DNA of 14,436 bases from Bacillota bacterium (GCA_023387635.1 JAEWHU010000305.1:1-14436), one strand, 5' to 3'; positions 1 to 7,645 are shown, counted from the stretch's first letter. The notes: a model not told the origin generated them from the sequence alone. Program-made: numbers and translations.

Positions 1-869
1 TATTAATGTTAAGTTATCCATCTGATGAAGTAGGAAATCATCTTGTTGATCTTGATATGTTAGATGAAAAAGGAATTAATCCTTGGGTAGATGTGTTATC
101 TGAAGAACAATATCGTGAATTATTCGGTTATCGTAAACATACCTTTACTGGTGTTGATTATATTGAATACTATAAAGAATTAATTCAGAATGAAGGTTGT
201 GAAGTAGAAATTATACTTGCTAATGACTGTCGTGCTATACTTAAGCACACAAAAAATGTACTTTGCTGTGACATACATAGCCGTATTCGTACAAAACGTT
301 TGCTAAAAGCTGCAGGGGCAGATATCGTTTATAGCCTTGATAACATATTAACTACTTCCATTGAAGGTAGTGGTTACAATGAAAGCTATGGTTTACTTGG
401 AAGTAATAAAGCAACAGAAGACTCTGTTAAGCTATTCCCACGAGGCTGTGACCCAATTGTAGAAGGAATCCAAAATAGAATTCTTGAATTAACAGGGAAG
501 CATGTAGAAGCAATGGTTTATGGGGATGGAGCATTTAAAGATCCAATAGGAAAGATATGGGAACTTGCAGATCCAGTTGTATCACCAGCCTATACGGCAG
601 GACTAGAAGGTCAGCCAAATGAAATTAAATTAAAATATTTAGCAGATAATGATTTTGCAGATTTAAAAGGTGAAGAGTTAAAAAATGCAATATCCGATTA
701 TATTCGTAATAAAGACAATGATTTAGTAGGACAAATGGCTTCCCAAGGAACTACGCCACGCCGTCTGACCGATCTAATTGGTTCCTTATGCGATTTAACA
801 TCAGGAAGTGGTGACAAAGGTACGCCTATTGTACTAGTTCAAGGATATTTTGATAATTATACGAAATAA
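1..869 (+). CDS. CofE-like F420-0:gamma-glutamyl ligase family protein, 5'-truncated by window edge
   Basis: This is the C-terminal 287-plus residues of a protein of the coenzyme F420-0:L-glutamate ligase (CofE) family, which in F420-making organisms adds glutamates to F420-0 using GTP. The reading frame is open to the window edge (the codon at 3-5 is TTA) and there is no ribosome binding site before the ATG at 6, so that ATG is internal. Family-like stretches, numbered from the ATG at 6, are YGDGAFKDPIGKIWELADP (about 172-190), SPAYTAGLEGQPNEIKLKYL (about 193-212) and the glycine/serine-rich tail LTSGSGDKGTPIVLVQGYF (about 265-283). Clostridial homologues are commonly annotated as F420 ligases although most Clostridia lack F420, so the true substrate is unknown; another glutamate or amino-acid ligation is possible. 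The gene ends 60 bp before a strong terminator and is the last gene of its transcript. I am sure of the family and unsure of the reaction. Confidence 0.85.
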   Translation, partial: LMLSYPSDEVGNHLVDLDMLDEKGINPWVDVLSEEQYRELFGYRKHTFTGVDYIEYYKELIQNEGCEVEIILANDCRAILKHTKNVLCCDIHSRIRTKRLLKAAGADIVYSLDNILTTSIEGSGYNESYGLLGSNKATEDSVKLFPRGCDPIVEGIQNRILELTGKHVEAMVYGDGAFKDPIGKIWELADPVVSPAYTAGLEGQPNEIKLKYLADNDFADLKGEELKNAISDYIRNKDNDLVGQMASQGTTPRRLTDLIGSLCDLTSGSGDKGTPIVLVQGYFDNYTK

Positions 870-924
870 ATTATAATGAATATATGAACTATTTTAAAGA
901 TGAATAATAGATAAAATAATAAAT

Positions 925-968
925 AAAAACAAGAGATTGCTAAAACATTAGCAATCTCTTGTTTTTTT
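925..968 (+). terminator. Intrinsic terminator of the CofE-like gene
   Basis: Perfect inverted repeat: the left arm ends GAGATTGCTAA at 943, the loop is AACA (944-947), and the right arm starts TTAGCAATCTC at 948. The right arm runs into a T-tract at 962-968. The A-run upstream pairs with the T-run, so the hairpin may also work on the opposite strand. Confidence 0.92.
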
Positions 969-1193
969 TATTTGTAAATTTGAGATATATTAACCTTTCT
1001 ATAGGAACATATAATACAAATTAATTTGACTTTTCTAATTAATTTAGGAAAATATTGTAGGTAATGTCAAAATTTAAGTAATTTATGTATACTATCAAAG
1101 AGAATTTACAAAATAATGCATATATTTAAAACAGATTAATTTTATGAAAATAAAGGTAAATGTACTGTGGAAAACTAACAATAAATTTGAATA
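969..1193. other. Gene-free AT-rich spacer
   Basis: This stretch between the terminator and the operator region of the first carrier holds no ORF with a ribosome binding site. The only ATG-initiated frame of note (1144-1194, 16 codons) lacks a Shine-Dalgarno. I see no convincing promoter, RNA gene or repeat here. Confidence 0.5.
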
Positions 1194-1232
1194 AAAAACG
1201 TTAAAATAAACAAAGTGGTTAAACGTTTTAAC
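1194..1232. promoter_or_regulatory. Candidate LacI-family operator pair upstream of the first carrier
   Basis: Two CG-centred sites lie just upstream of the -35 box. The stronger is GTTAAACGTTTTAAC (1218-1232), which contains the perfect palindrome AAACGTTT (1221-1228). A second, AAAAACGTTAAAA (1194-1206), is centred 25 bp upstream. LacI-family proteins bind CG-centred palindromes of this type, so the regulator encoded at 6632 is the obvious local candidate; CcpA (a cre site) is the alternative. The position upstream of -35 does not by itself distinguish repression from activation. This is inference from pattern only. Confidence 0.5.
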
Positions 1233-1239
1233 ATTTTTA

Positions 1240-1268
1240 TTGACAGTTATTTAATAATATGATATTTT
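1240..1268 (+). promoter_or_regulatory. Sigma-A-type promoter for the first DcuC-family carrier
   Basis: A consensus -35 TTGACA (1240-1245) is followed after 17 bp by TATTTT (1263-1268), a fair -10. Transcription would begin near 1275 and give a leader of about 59 nt. The leader contains a small CACG/CGTG stem (about 1299-1312) and an AAGGAG ribosome binding site. Confidence 0.6.
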
Positions 1269-1333
1269 GTGATCATGAAAGATAAAACGGTTTACCATCA
1301 CGATTAAGCGTGTAGGAAGAAAAGGAGAAAAAA

Positions 1334-2689
1334 ATGATCGAAATCATCATTTCAATTGCAGCGATCTTATTGTTAACTGTATTAATTGTAAAAAAATACA
1401 ATACAACAATTGCATTATTGTTTTGTGGCATTATTTTATTAGCAGCATCTGTTATTTTAGGACATCCAGTTTTAGATGCTGAATCGACAACAGGGTTTGC
1501 GCTACTTGATATTTTTAAAAATATCGAAACAGCTTTTTTAAGCCAATTAGGGAACATTGGTCTAACACTTATGACTCTAATGGGATATTCAACCTACATG
1601 ACCTACATAGGTGCTAACGACAAAACTGTGCAGATCATGTTAAAGCCTCTAGGAAAGATTAAATCAAAATATGTTTTAGTACCTATTATATTTTTACTAG
1701 GAAACTTATTGTCATTAGTGGTTCCTAGTGCTTCAAGCTTAGGTGTATTATTAATGGCTACATTATTCCCTATTCTTACAAGAGTAGGAATGAGTCCACT
1801 TACAGCTGCAGGTATTATAGCTACAACAGCTACTATTATGCCTACTCCTCTTGGAGCAGATAACGTAATTGCAGCAGAAACTTTTGGCATGACAATTCTT
1901 GATTATGTAGGAAAGCACGCCTTAATCTCTATCCCAACTTTACTACTTATGACTATTGCTCATTATATATGGCAAAAATATTGTGATAAGAGAGATGAAG
2001 CAAAGGGTACTGCTTTTAAAACAGAATTAAAAGGTTTGCGTGAAGACTTACCTCCAACTATATATGGTTTGCTACCAGTTTTACCTTTGTTATTAGTAGT
2101 TATTATTAATTTAGGATTTCCTTCATTAAAAGTAGGTCTAGTAACCATTACTTTTATCAGTTTAATTGTTAGTATTATCTTTGAAGCTTTTAGAAAGAGA
2201 GAAGTTGCTAAGGTAACTCAAGATGTTCAGGAATTCTTTAAAGGAATGGGAACAGGTTTAGCATCTGTAGTATCCATTATGGTTGCGGCAACTGTATTTG
2301 TTAATGGCTTAAAAGCTTTAGGTATTGTTGATATGTTAATGAATTCTGCCCAAGGATTAGAAGGAGCGGGCATCATAATGATGTTAGCATTCAGCGGAAT
2401 TACATTTATTATTGGATTAATTAGTGGTAATGGCTTATCCGTATTCTATGCTACGATTGGTTTAATCCCAAGTGTTGCAGCTGCAGCTGGGGTATCACCA
2501 GCTATGATAGCCCTACCAATGCAGATGATTGCCAACTTAGTTCGTTCAATCTCTCCAGTAGCTGCTGTTATTGTAATTGTTGCATCTTCTACAGGAGCAA
2601 CTCCAGTTCAGTTAGTAAAGAGAACTAGTGTGCCAATTATTGTTGGAACTATTAGCTGCTTAGTTTTATCTTATGTATTATTATTTTAA
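1334..2689 (+). CDS. DcuC-family carrier, candidate nucleoside/ribose transporter (copy 1)
   Basis: A 451-residue polytopic membrane protein, hydrophobic almost throughout, with a charged cytoplasmic loop at about 210-240. Family-like features are the re-entrant-type stretches PSASSLG (131-137) and ATTATIMPTPLGADN (163-177), echoed near the C-terminus by an RSISPVAAV segment. This is the DcuC/anaerobic C4-dicarboxylate carrier fold, and the length fits. An AAGGAG ribosome binding site precedes the ATG by about 7 nt. DcuC in enterobacteria moves succinate and related C4-dicarboxylates. Here the nearby genes encode a nucleoside hydrolase and a ribokinase, and nothing nearby handles dicarboxylates, so import of nucleosides or ribose is my inference. 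A paralogue at 5142 shares every motif listed. A promoter and operator-like sites lie directly upstream and a hairpin follows, so it may be transcribed separately from the ribokinase cluster. Confidence 0.85.
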   Translation: MIEIIISIAAILLLTVLIVKKYNTTIALLFCGIILLAASVILGHPVLDAESTTGFALLDIFKNIETAFLSQLGNIGLTLMTLMGYSTYMTYIGANDKTVQIMLKPLGKIKSKYVLVPIIFLLGNLLSLVVPSASSLGVLLMATLFPILTRVGMSPLTAAGIIATTATIMPTPLGADNVIAAETFGMTILDYVGKHALISIPTLLLMTIAHYIWQKYCDKRDEAKGTAFKTELKGLREDLPPTIYGLLPVLPLLLVVIINLGFPSLKVGLVTITFISLIVSIIFEAFRKREVAKVTQDVQEFFKGMGTGLASVVSIMVAATVFVNGLKALGIVDMLMNSAQGLEGAGIIMMLAFSGITFIIGLISGNGLSVFYATIGLIPSVAAAAGVSPAMIALPMQMIANLVRSISPVAAVIVIVASSTGATPVQLVKRTSVPIIVGTISCLVLSYVLLF

Positions 2690-2696
2690 GTTTAAA

Positions 2697-2724
2697 AAAA
2701 TGAGCGCTTTATAGCGCTCATTTT
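2697..2724 (+). terminator. Hairpin after the first carrier, probable partial terminator
   Basis: Twelve-bp perfect stem AAAATGAGCGCT / AGCGCTCATTTT with a TTAT loop (2709-2712). The T-run is only four bases and lies inside the stem. The ribosome binding site of the acetyltransferase begins six bases later. It may attenuate rather than end transcription, letting some RNA continue into the downstream genes, or it may protect the upstream mRNA. Confidence 0.6.
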
Positions 2725-2742
2725 AGCAATAAAGGTGGTAGA

Positions 2743-3165
2743 ATGAAAATAGAAATTATTGATAATTCATTAACGCCGGAAATATTTATAGATATAAGAA
2801 ATCGTGTAAATTTTAAAGAATATGAATATGAGGACGTAAAGGTTGCTCTTAACAACTCACTATACACAGTAGTTGTTTATGATGACGGGAAACCCATAGG
2901 GATTGCAAGAGTCGTAGGTGATGGAAGAATCGTTTTTTTTATAAAGGATGTGGTAGTTATTCCAGAATATCAAAATAATAAAATTGGTTCGATGATAATG
3001 GATAGGATAGAGCAATATATTACAAGAACGGCATGTGATGGGGCATATATTGGACTAATGTCAACGCCCGGTCTAGCTGATTATTATAAAAAGTTTGGTT
3101 TTATCGAAAGACCTACAGGGGAACTTGGACCAGGTATGGTAAAATTTCATAATAAATGTTCGTAA
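2743..3165 (+). CDS. GNAT-family N-acetyltransferase
   Basis: A 140-residue protein of the GCN5-related acetyltransferase superfamily, normally cytoplasmic and acetyl-CoA dependent. The acetyl-CoA-binding motif A is visible at about 66-90: strand IKDVVVIPEYQ followed by QNNKIG (77-82) and a helix. The usual Q/R-x-x-G-x-G/A signature has Lys80 where the first glycine is normally found; the last glycine is kept. The C-terminal YYKKFGF (around 113-119) is the typical motif B 'Y-x-x-x-G-F' end. An AAAGGTGG ribosome binding site (2731-2738) sits 4-5 nt before the ATG. It lies between a hairpin and the ribokinase cluster, 78 bp before the ribokinase start. The substrate cannot be told from sequence, and its link to nucleoside salvage may be only positional. 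Confidence 0.85.
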   Translation: MKIEIIDNSLTPEIFIDIRNRVNFKEYEYEDVKVALNNSLYTVVVYDDGKPIGIARVVGDGRIVFFIKDVVVIPEYQNNKIGSMIMDRIEQYITRTACDGAYIGLMSTPGLADYYKKFGFIERPTGELGPGMVKFHNKCS

Positions 3166-3190
3166 AAAGATTAGAAAGTAATTATATAAC

Positions 3191-3204
3191 TTAAAACGCT
3201 TGTA
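3191..3204. promoter_or_regulatory. cre/LacI-operator-like site upstream of ribokinase
   Basis: TTAAAACGCTTGTA resembles the catabolite-responsive element consensus TGAAARCGYTTNCA with two mismatches. It also shares the core TTAAAACGYTT with the reverse complement of the operator candidate at 1218-1232. It lies 40 bp upstream of the ribokinase start. Either CcpA or the local LacI-family protein could bind it. I see no convincing promoter with usable spacing between it and the start codon. Confidence 0.4.
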
Positions 3205-3243
3205 CTACAACAGGTTGTTTTTAATATAAATGAGGTGGCGATG

Positions 3244-4170
3244 ATGAAAAAACTAATAGTATTAGGAAGTCTAAACATGGATCTTTCAATACAAAGTGAT
3301 TATATGCCAAAAAGCGGTGAGACTATGAATGGTTACGGATTCTTTATGAACTCCGGTGGTAAGGGTGGTAATCAGGCTGTAGCGGCGGCGAAAGCTGGTG
3401 TAGATGTTAAGATGATTGCAAAAGTAGGAAATGATGCTTTTGGTAAACAATTAATAGATGACTTAAGAAATTATGGTGTAGATGTATCAAACGTTGAGAT
3501 ATCAAATGATGTTTCCTCTGGTGTTGCTATTATAACTAGATGCAATAATGATAATAGAATTATATTAAGTAATGGTGCTAATCATACACTTGATATAGAA
3601 TCAATTAAAGATACATTAAATAAGATTTCTAGTAAAGGCGACATCTTCTTAACACAATTAGAGAATAATCTGGATGTTGTTATGAAATCAATTAAGTATG
3701 CAAAAGAACTTGGTTTATATACCATTATTAATCCTGCGCCTGCAATAAAGTTTGACGATGAATTATATAAATATTTAGATTTGGTTATTGTAAATCAAAG
3801 TGAATGTGAGTTGTTAACAGGAATTTATCCTGATGATGAAAATACTTATAAAACTGCATTGAATGTGTTTAATAATAAAGGTGTAGAGGTAATTATTACC
3901 CTTGGTACAGATGGAAGTATCACTAATCATGCTGGCGGTTTTGAGCATATTAATTCTAGAAAAGTAGAAGTAGTTGATACAACAGCGGCAGGAGATTCTT
4001 ATATCGGAGCTTTATGTAGATACTTAGTAAATAATAAAGACTTTATAGAAGGTTTAAGATTTGCGTCTGATGTAGCAGCGTTAACTGTCACTAAAAAAGG
4101 TGCTCAAGTATCAATTCCATATTTTGATGAAGTAAAAGAGTATTATAAGGAGGAACTAAATTATGAATAA
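3244..4170 (+). CDS. rbsK: Ribokinase (PfkB family)
   Basis: Phosphorylates ribose to ribose 5-phosphate with ATP in the cytoplasm, feeding the pentose phosphate pathway. The 308 residues show ribokinase landmarks in order: GSLNMD (8-13) at the N-terminal sugar-binding strand, GGKGGNQA (38-45; usually GGKGANQA), INPAP (162-166), NQSECELL (184-191), GTDG (221-224) and the anion-hole/catalytic DTTAAGD (245-251) with Asp251 as the expected base. After the catalytic aspartate the sequence reads SYIGAL rather than the usual TFNGAL. I chose the ATG at 3244: the AGGTGG at 3233-3238 is the ribosome binding site, so the in-frame GTG at 3235 lies inside it, and the ATG at 3241 is too close. The last eight bases overlap the nucleoside hydrolase start, indicating translational coupling and joint use of the ribose released by that enzyme. 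Confidence 0.95.
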   Translation: MKKLIVLGSLNMDLSIQSDYMPKSGETMNGYGFFMNSGGKGGNQAVAAAKAGVDVKMIAKVGNDAFGKQLIDDLRNYGVDVSNVEISNDVSSGVAIITRCNNDNRIILSNGANHTLDIESIKDTLNKISSKGDIFLTQLENNLDVVMKSIKYAKELGLYTIINPAPAIKFDDELYKYLDLVIVNQSECELLTGIYPDDENTYKTALNVFNNKGVEVIITLGTDGSITNHAGGFEHINSRKVEVVDTTAAGDSYIGALCRYLVNNKDFIEGLRFASDVAALTVTKKGAQVSIPYFDEVKEYYKEELNYE

Positions 4171-5083
4171 AAGACCTATTATTATAGATACAGATCCAGG
4201 TATTGATGATGCTTTAGCAATTGCAATTGCTTTATACTCAGAGGAATTGGATGTGAAATTAATTACCACTGTTGCGGGTAATGTTGGAATTGATAAGACA
4301 ACATACAATACGCTACGTTTATTAAAGTTCTTTAATAAAGAAAATATACCAGTTGCTGTAGGTGCTGATAAGCCTTTAATTAGAGCATATGAAGATGCTA
4401 GTTCTGTACATGGAAAAAGTGGTATGGAAGGTTATGATTTTGAAGAACCAACACAGGAACCAATAAAAGAAAACGCAGTAAATGCTATGTATAGAGTTAT
4501 AATGGAAAGTAAAGAGCCAGTTACAATTGTTGCTATTGGTCCATTAACTAACATTGCACTTTTACTAAAAGTATATCCAGAAGTAAAAGAGAATATTAAA
4601 GAAGTGGTTATGATGGGTGGTAGTGCTAGCCGTGGAAATAAAGGCGTTATGTCAGAATATAATGTTGCCGTTGATCCTGAAGCAGCACATATTCTTTTCC
4701 ACAGTGGACTTGATATAACTATGCTTGGCCTTGATGTAGGTATAAAAGCGTTAGTATTACCTGAGGACAGTGAAGAAATCAGAACTATGAATAAAACAGG
4801 AGAAATGGCATACTCCTTATTTAAAAAATATCGTGGCGGTTCTTTTAACACAGGTTTAAAAATGTATGACAGTACTGCACTAGCTTACATTCTTGCTCCA
4901 GAATTATATGAGGTCGTTGAAACTTATATTGATGTTGAACTTGCAGGTTCTATGACAGCAGGATGTACATTAGTTGATTTAAAAGGTTATTTAAATAAAC
5001 CTAATAATGCTAAGGTTTGTATGGACATCGACCAAGATAAATTCCGTGAATGGTTCAAAGAATCTATTCGTAAATGTAATTAA
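4163..5083 (+). CDS. Inosine/uridine-preferring nucleoside hydrolase family protein
   Basis: Cleaves the N-glycosidic bond of ribonucleosides to free base plus ribose; calcium-dependent in this family. The 306 residues show the N-terminal signature DTDPGIDDA (9-17), whose aspartates bind calcium and ribose, then VAGN (37-40), VHG (82-84, matching the active-site His82 of the E. coli pyrimidine enzyme YeiK), the IGPLTN strand (125-130), MMGG (150-153) and EYNVAVDPEA (165-174). The motif that normally reads H-D in IU-type enzymes (His241-Asp242 in the Crithidia enzyme) is Tyr235-Asp236 here, keeping the calcium ligand but losing the histidine that assists leaving-group departure. This may shift base preference. 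The AAGGAGG ribosome binding site (4147-4153) lies inside the end of rbsK, and the start overlaps rbsK by eight bases. The ribose product is the direct substrate of the upstream kinase. Family is certain; exact nucleoside specificity is not. Confidence 0.92.
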   Translation: MNKRPIIIDTDPGIDDALAIAIALYSEELDVKLITTVAGNVGIDKTTYNTLRLLKFFNKENIPVAVGADKPLIRAYEDASSVHGKSGMEGYDFEEPTQEPIKENAVNAMYRVIMESKEPVTIVAIGPLTNIALLLKVYPEVKENIKEVVMMGGSASRGNKGVMSEYNVAVDPEAAHILFHSGLDITMLGLDVGIKALVLPEDSEEIRTMNKTGEMAYSLFKKYRGGSFNTGLKMYDSTALAYILAPELYEVVETYIDVELAGSMTAGCTLVDLKGYLNKPNNAKVCMDIDQDKFREWFKESIRKCN

Positions 5084-5141
5084 TAATGCTTAGATTAATG
5101 ATAAAGCCTGTTGAATAACAACTGGAAGGAAATAATGTTAT

Positions 5142-6566
5142 ATGAATAACTTTATGATGTATAGTGTTGCATTAATATCAATTATTATTGTAATTGTTAT
5201 GTTAATTAAAAAAATGGATATAAAGATAACCATGTTTGGAATGGGTGTTGTATTAATGTATATTGCAACATTAACAGGACAAGCTGTTGGTGGTGATAAT
5301 TTTACATCATCAGGATTACCTATCTTAGATCCATTACTGGTAATTATTAATGAATTTAAATCATCACTTAATTCAGCAGGTTTTATTATAATGATATTAG
5401 GTGGATACACCTCATACATGTCAGCAATTGGTGCAAATGAAGTTACTGTTAATACTTTAATAAAGCCAATCAAAAAGATTCGATCTGTATATATATTAGT
5501 TCCTGTAGTATTCTTAATTGGTAATATGCTATCGTTAGTAATGCCAAGTGCTTCTAATTTAGCCATTGTTTTATTGGCAACCTTATATCCAGTGCTTCGT
5601 CAGACCGGAATGTCACCTCTTACCATAGGGGCTGTAATTGCTACAACAGCAACAGTAATGCCAACCCCTTTGGGAGGAGATAATGTGGCTATAGCAACTG
5701 AACTTGCGAAATATCCTGAATTTTTAGGACTAACAGTATCGGATTACGTTCTTAAGTATCATGCCATTGTTTCTATTCCAACATTAATTATTATGGCAAT
5801 AGCTCATTTCTTCTGGCAAAAATATATGGATAAAAAAACTGCAAGCCAACACAAAAAAGAGTTAGAATTAGAGGTAGCAAAGGATATAAATGAAATAAAG
5901 GGAGGTAAACTATATCGTTTTGTATATACACTTTTACCCATATTCCCTATATTACTACTAATATCTATCTACCTACTTGATATATTTATAGGTTCTACTG
6001 TGAATATTGGTGTGGAACTTGCAGCAGTATTTTCTTTTGTAGTTGCTATTATATGTGAAGCAGTAAATAAAAAAAGTGTAGCAGAAGCCGTTAATAAAAC
6101 CGAGTCCTTCTTTAAGGGGATGGGTAGTTCTATGTCAATTGTTGCACTATTAGTGGCAGCCACAGTTTATGTATCAGGTCTTAAATCTATTGGTCTGATT
6201 TCAACATTGCAAACTACCATGCTTGAGATAAAAGGGTCAGGATTAGGATTTGTATTACCACTTATTTTAGTTGGATTAACAATATTAATCGTAATATTAA
6301 GTGGAAGTGGGACTGCATTATTTTATGCATTAGTTCCTTTGATGATGCCTTTAGCAACAGCAGCAGGAATCAGTGCTTTAGCGGTCACAATACCTATGGC
6401 TTTAGCTGGAAACATCATAAGAGCAGTATCTCCTGTAGCAGCAGTTGTTGTAATTGTTTCTGGTACAGTTAAGATAAATCCTTTAGAGCTTGTTAAGCGT
6501 ACTTCTATACCAATGTTTACTGGTGTTATATTTATGTTTATATTATCAATGATTTTATTCTTATAG
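5142..6566 (+). CDS. DcuC-family carrier, candidate nucleoside/ribose transporter (copy 2)
   Basis: A 474-residue polytopic membrane protein paralogous to the one at 1334. It repeats the same landmarks: GGYTSYMSAIGAN (87-99), PSASNLA (135-141), ATTATVMPTPLGGDN (167-181) and a C-terminal RAVSPVAAVVVIV segment. It differs by insertions after residue 48 and after the GGDN motif, and by a longer charged loop at about 225-250. It starts 58 bp after the nucleoside hydrolase with no terminator between, so it is probably in the same transcript. The ribosome binding site GGAAGGA (5124-5130) is followed by an ATG at 5134 in another frame that stops after four codons; the ATG at 5142 fits the protein. 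Substrate is inferred from position (nucleoside hydrolase and ribokinase upstream), not from residues. The alternative is an ordinary C4-dicarboxylate carrier. Confidence 0.85.
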   Translation: MNNFMMYSVALISIIIVIVMLIKKMDIKITMFGMGVVLMYIATLTGQAVGGDNFTSSGLPILDPLLVIINEFKSSLNSAGFIIMILGGYTSYMSAIGANEVTVNTLIKPIKKIRSVYILVPVVFLIGNMLSLVMPSASNLAIVLLATLYPVLRQTGMSPLTIGAVIATTATVMPTPLGGDNVAIATELAKYPEFLGLTVSDYVLKYHAIVSIPTLIIMAIAHFFWQKYMDKKTASQHKKELELEVAKDINEIKGGKLYRFVYTLLPIFPILLLISIYLLDIFIGSTVNIGVELAAVFSFVVAIICEAVNKKSVAEAVNKTESFFKGMGSSMSIVALLVAATVYVSGLKSIGLISTLQTTMLEIKGSGLGFVLPLILVGLTILIVILSGSGTALFYALVPLMMPLATAAGISALAVTIPMALAGNIIRAVSPVAAVVVIVSGTVKINPLELVKRTSIPMFTGVIFMFILSMILFL

Positions 6567-6631
6567 AATAGATTTTACTAAGTTTATGTGGTAATATATT
6601 GTAAAGGATTCTTTGTCTGGAGGTTGCAGAA

Positions 6632-7645
6632 ATGAAAATTACAATAAAAGATATTGCACGTGAAGCTGGGGTTAGTGTTGCAGCAGTTTCTTTAGTATTA
6701 AATCAAAAAGATTGCAGAATTGCAGATGCAACAAAGGAAAGAATAATTGATGTTGCTAAAAGATATAATTATACCGTTAATCAACAGGCAAGAAGTTTGG
6801 TTACTAAGAAATCAAATGTAGTGGGATTAATTATTCCTGATATTGAAAATATATTCTTTTCATCATTGTCTAAAAAAATAGAAGAGTATTGCCGTAAAAA
6901 AGGATATACAATAATGATAGTTAACTCAGATGAAAATTCTAAGGTAGATATTGAACTATTGCATTTATTAGTATCTAGAGGTGTGGATGGTATTCTTTAT
7001 ACACCAAGTAATGGATATTATGAAGACTATGAGAAGATTGAGGAATGTTTAAGCACACTTCCAATTCCATATGTAATGGTAGACCGTTATTTGGATAATA
7101 TTGATTGTAACAAAGTATATATTGATAATATAGATGGTTCACTACAGGCTATATCAATGTTAGTAAAAAGCGGTCATAAAAAGATTGGTTGTATAGGATA
7201 TGGAGATTCTAAATCCATAACTAATTCTCGAGTTACTGGTTATAAAAAAGCTATGAAGCAATTTGATTTGCCTGTGGATGATAAGTATATATATGATGGT
7301 GAATATAAATATATTGGCGGATACAATGCGGGAAAAGAAATTGTGAATAGTGATTTAACAGCAGTATTTATATGTAATGATATGATGACCCTTGGATTTT
7401 TGAAATATCTCAATGAATGCGGCAAAAAAGTTCCAGATGATTATTCCATTATTAGCTATGATAATACTCTACATAATTTTGTTGTATCTCCAAGTATTAC
7501 AACAATAGACCAGGATTTGGGAAAGCTAGCTAGAAACGCTTGTAGATTATTGTTTAAAAATATTAGCAATAAAAATATCCAATCGGAAGTAATTTGCTTA
7601 AAGCCCCAATTACTTATAAATGAAAGCGTTAAAAAGATAAATTAA
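6632..7645 (+). CDS. LacI/GalR-family transcriptional regulator
   Basis: A 337-residue DNA-binding regulator of full family length. The helix-turn-helix is at 3-24 (TIKDIAREAGVSVAAVSLVL), followed by the hinge helix ARSLVTKKS (about 53-61) with the leucine that intercalates in the minor groove, and a periplasmic-binding-protein-like effector domain (about 63-330) beginning VVGLIIPDIEN. In the recognition helix Ala18 replaces the usual Thr and Leu21 the usual Arg of the VS-x-x-TVSRVLN consensus, so the operator may be slightly unusual. The ribosome binding site GGAGGT (6619-6624) is 7 nt from the ATG. It follows the second carrier by 65 bp and ends the cluster. Sugar-binding LacI proteins usually repress adjacent uptake and catabolism genes and release DNA on binding the sugar or nucleoside, so ribose or a nucleoside is the expected effector. 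Candidate sites are at 1194-1232 and 3191-3204. Confidence 0.92.
   Translation: MKITIKDIAREAGVSVAAVSLVLNQKDCRIADATKERIIDVAKRYNYTVNQQARSLVTKKSNVVGLIIPDIENIFFSSLSKKIEEYCRKKGYTIMIVNSDENSKVDIELLHLLVSRGVDGILYTPSNGYYEDYEKIEECLSTLPIPYVMVDRYLDNIDCNKVYIDNIDGSLQAISMLVKSGHKKIGCIGYGDSKSITNSRVTGYKKAMKQFDLPVDDKYIYDGEYKYIGGYNAGKEIVNSDLTAVFICNDMMTLGFLKYLNECGKKVPDDYSIISYDNTLHNFVVSPSITTIDQDLGKLARNACRLLFKNISNKNIQSEVICLKPQLLINESVKKIN

Noticed and set aside
1144..1194. Sixteen-codon frame upstream of the first carrier as a leader peptide
   Set aside because: No ribosome binding site, no regulatory codon run, and it lies upstream of the likely transcription start at about 1275.
3200..3227. TTGTAC-N16-TAATAT as a ribokinase promoter
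   Set aside because: Transcription would start around 3234, inside the ribosome binding site, leaving no usable leader.
3235..3243. GTG at 3235 or ATG at 3241 as the ribokinase start
   Set aside because: The GTG is part of the AGGTGG ribosome binding site, and the ATG at 3241 is only two bases from it; the ATG at 3244 has workable spacing and matches the family N-terminus.
4432..4851. Long antisense frame within the nucleoside hydrolase gene
   Set aside because: It mirrors a clearly conserved enzyme gene, has no ribosome binding site and shows no family features.
5138..5566. Antisense frame over the start of the second carrier
   Set aside because: A by-product of the hydrophobic codon pattern of the carrier gene; no promoter or ribosome binding site on that strand.
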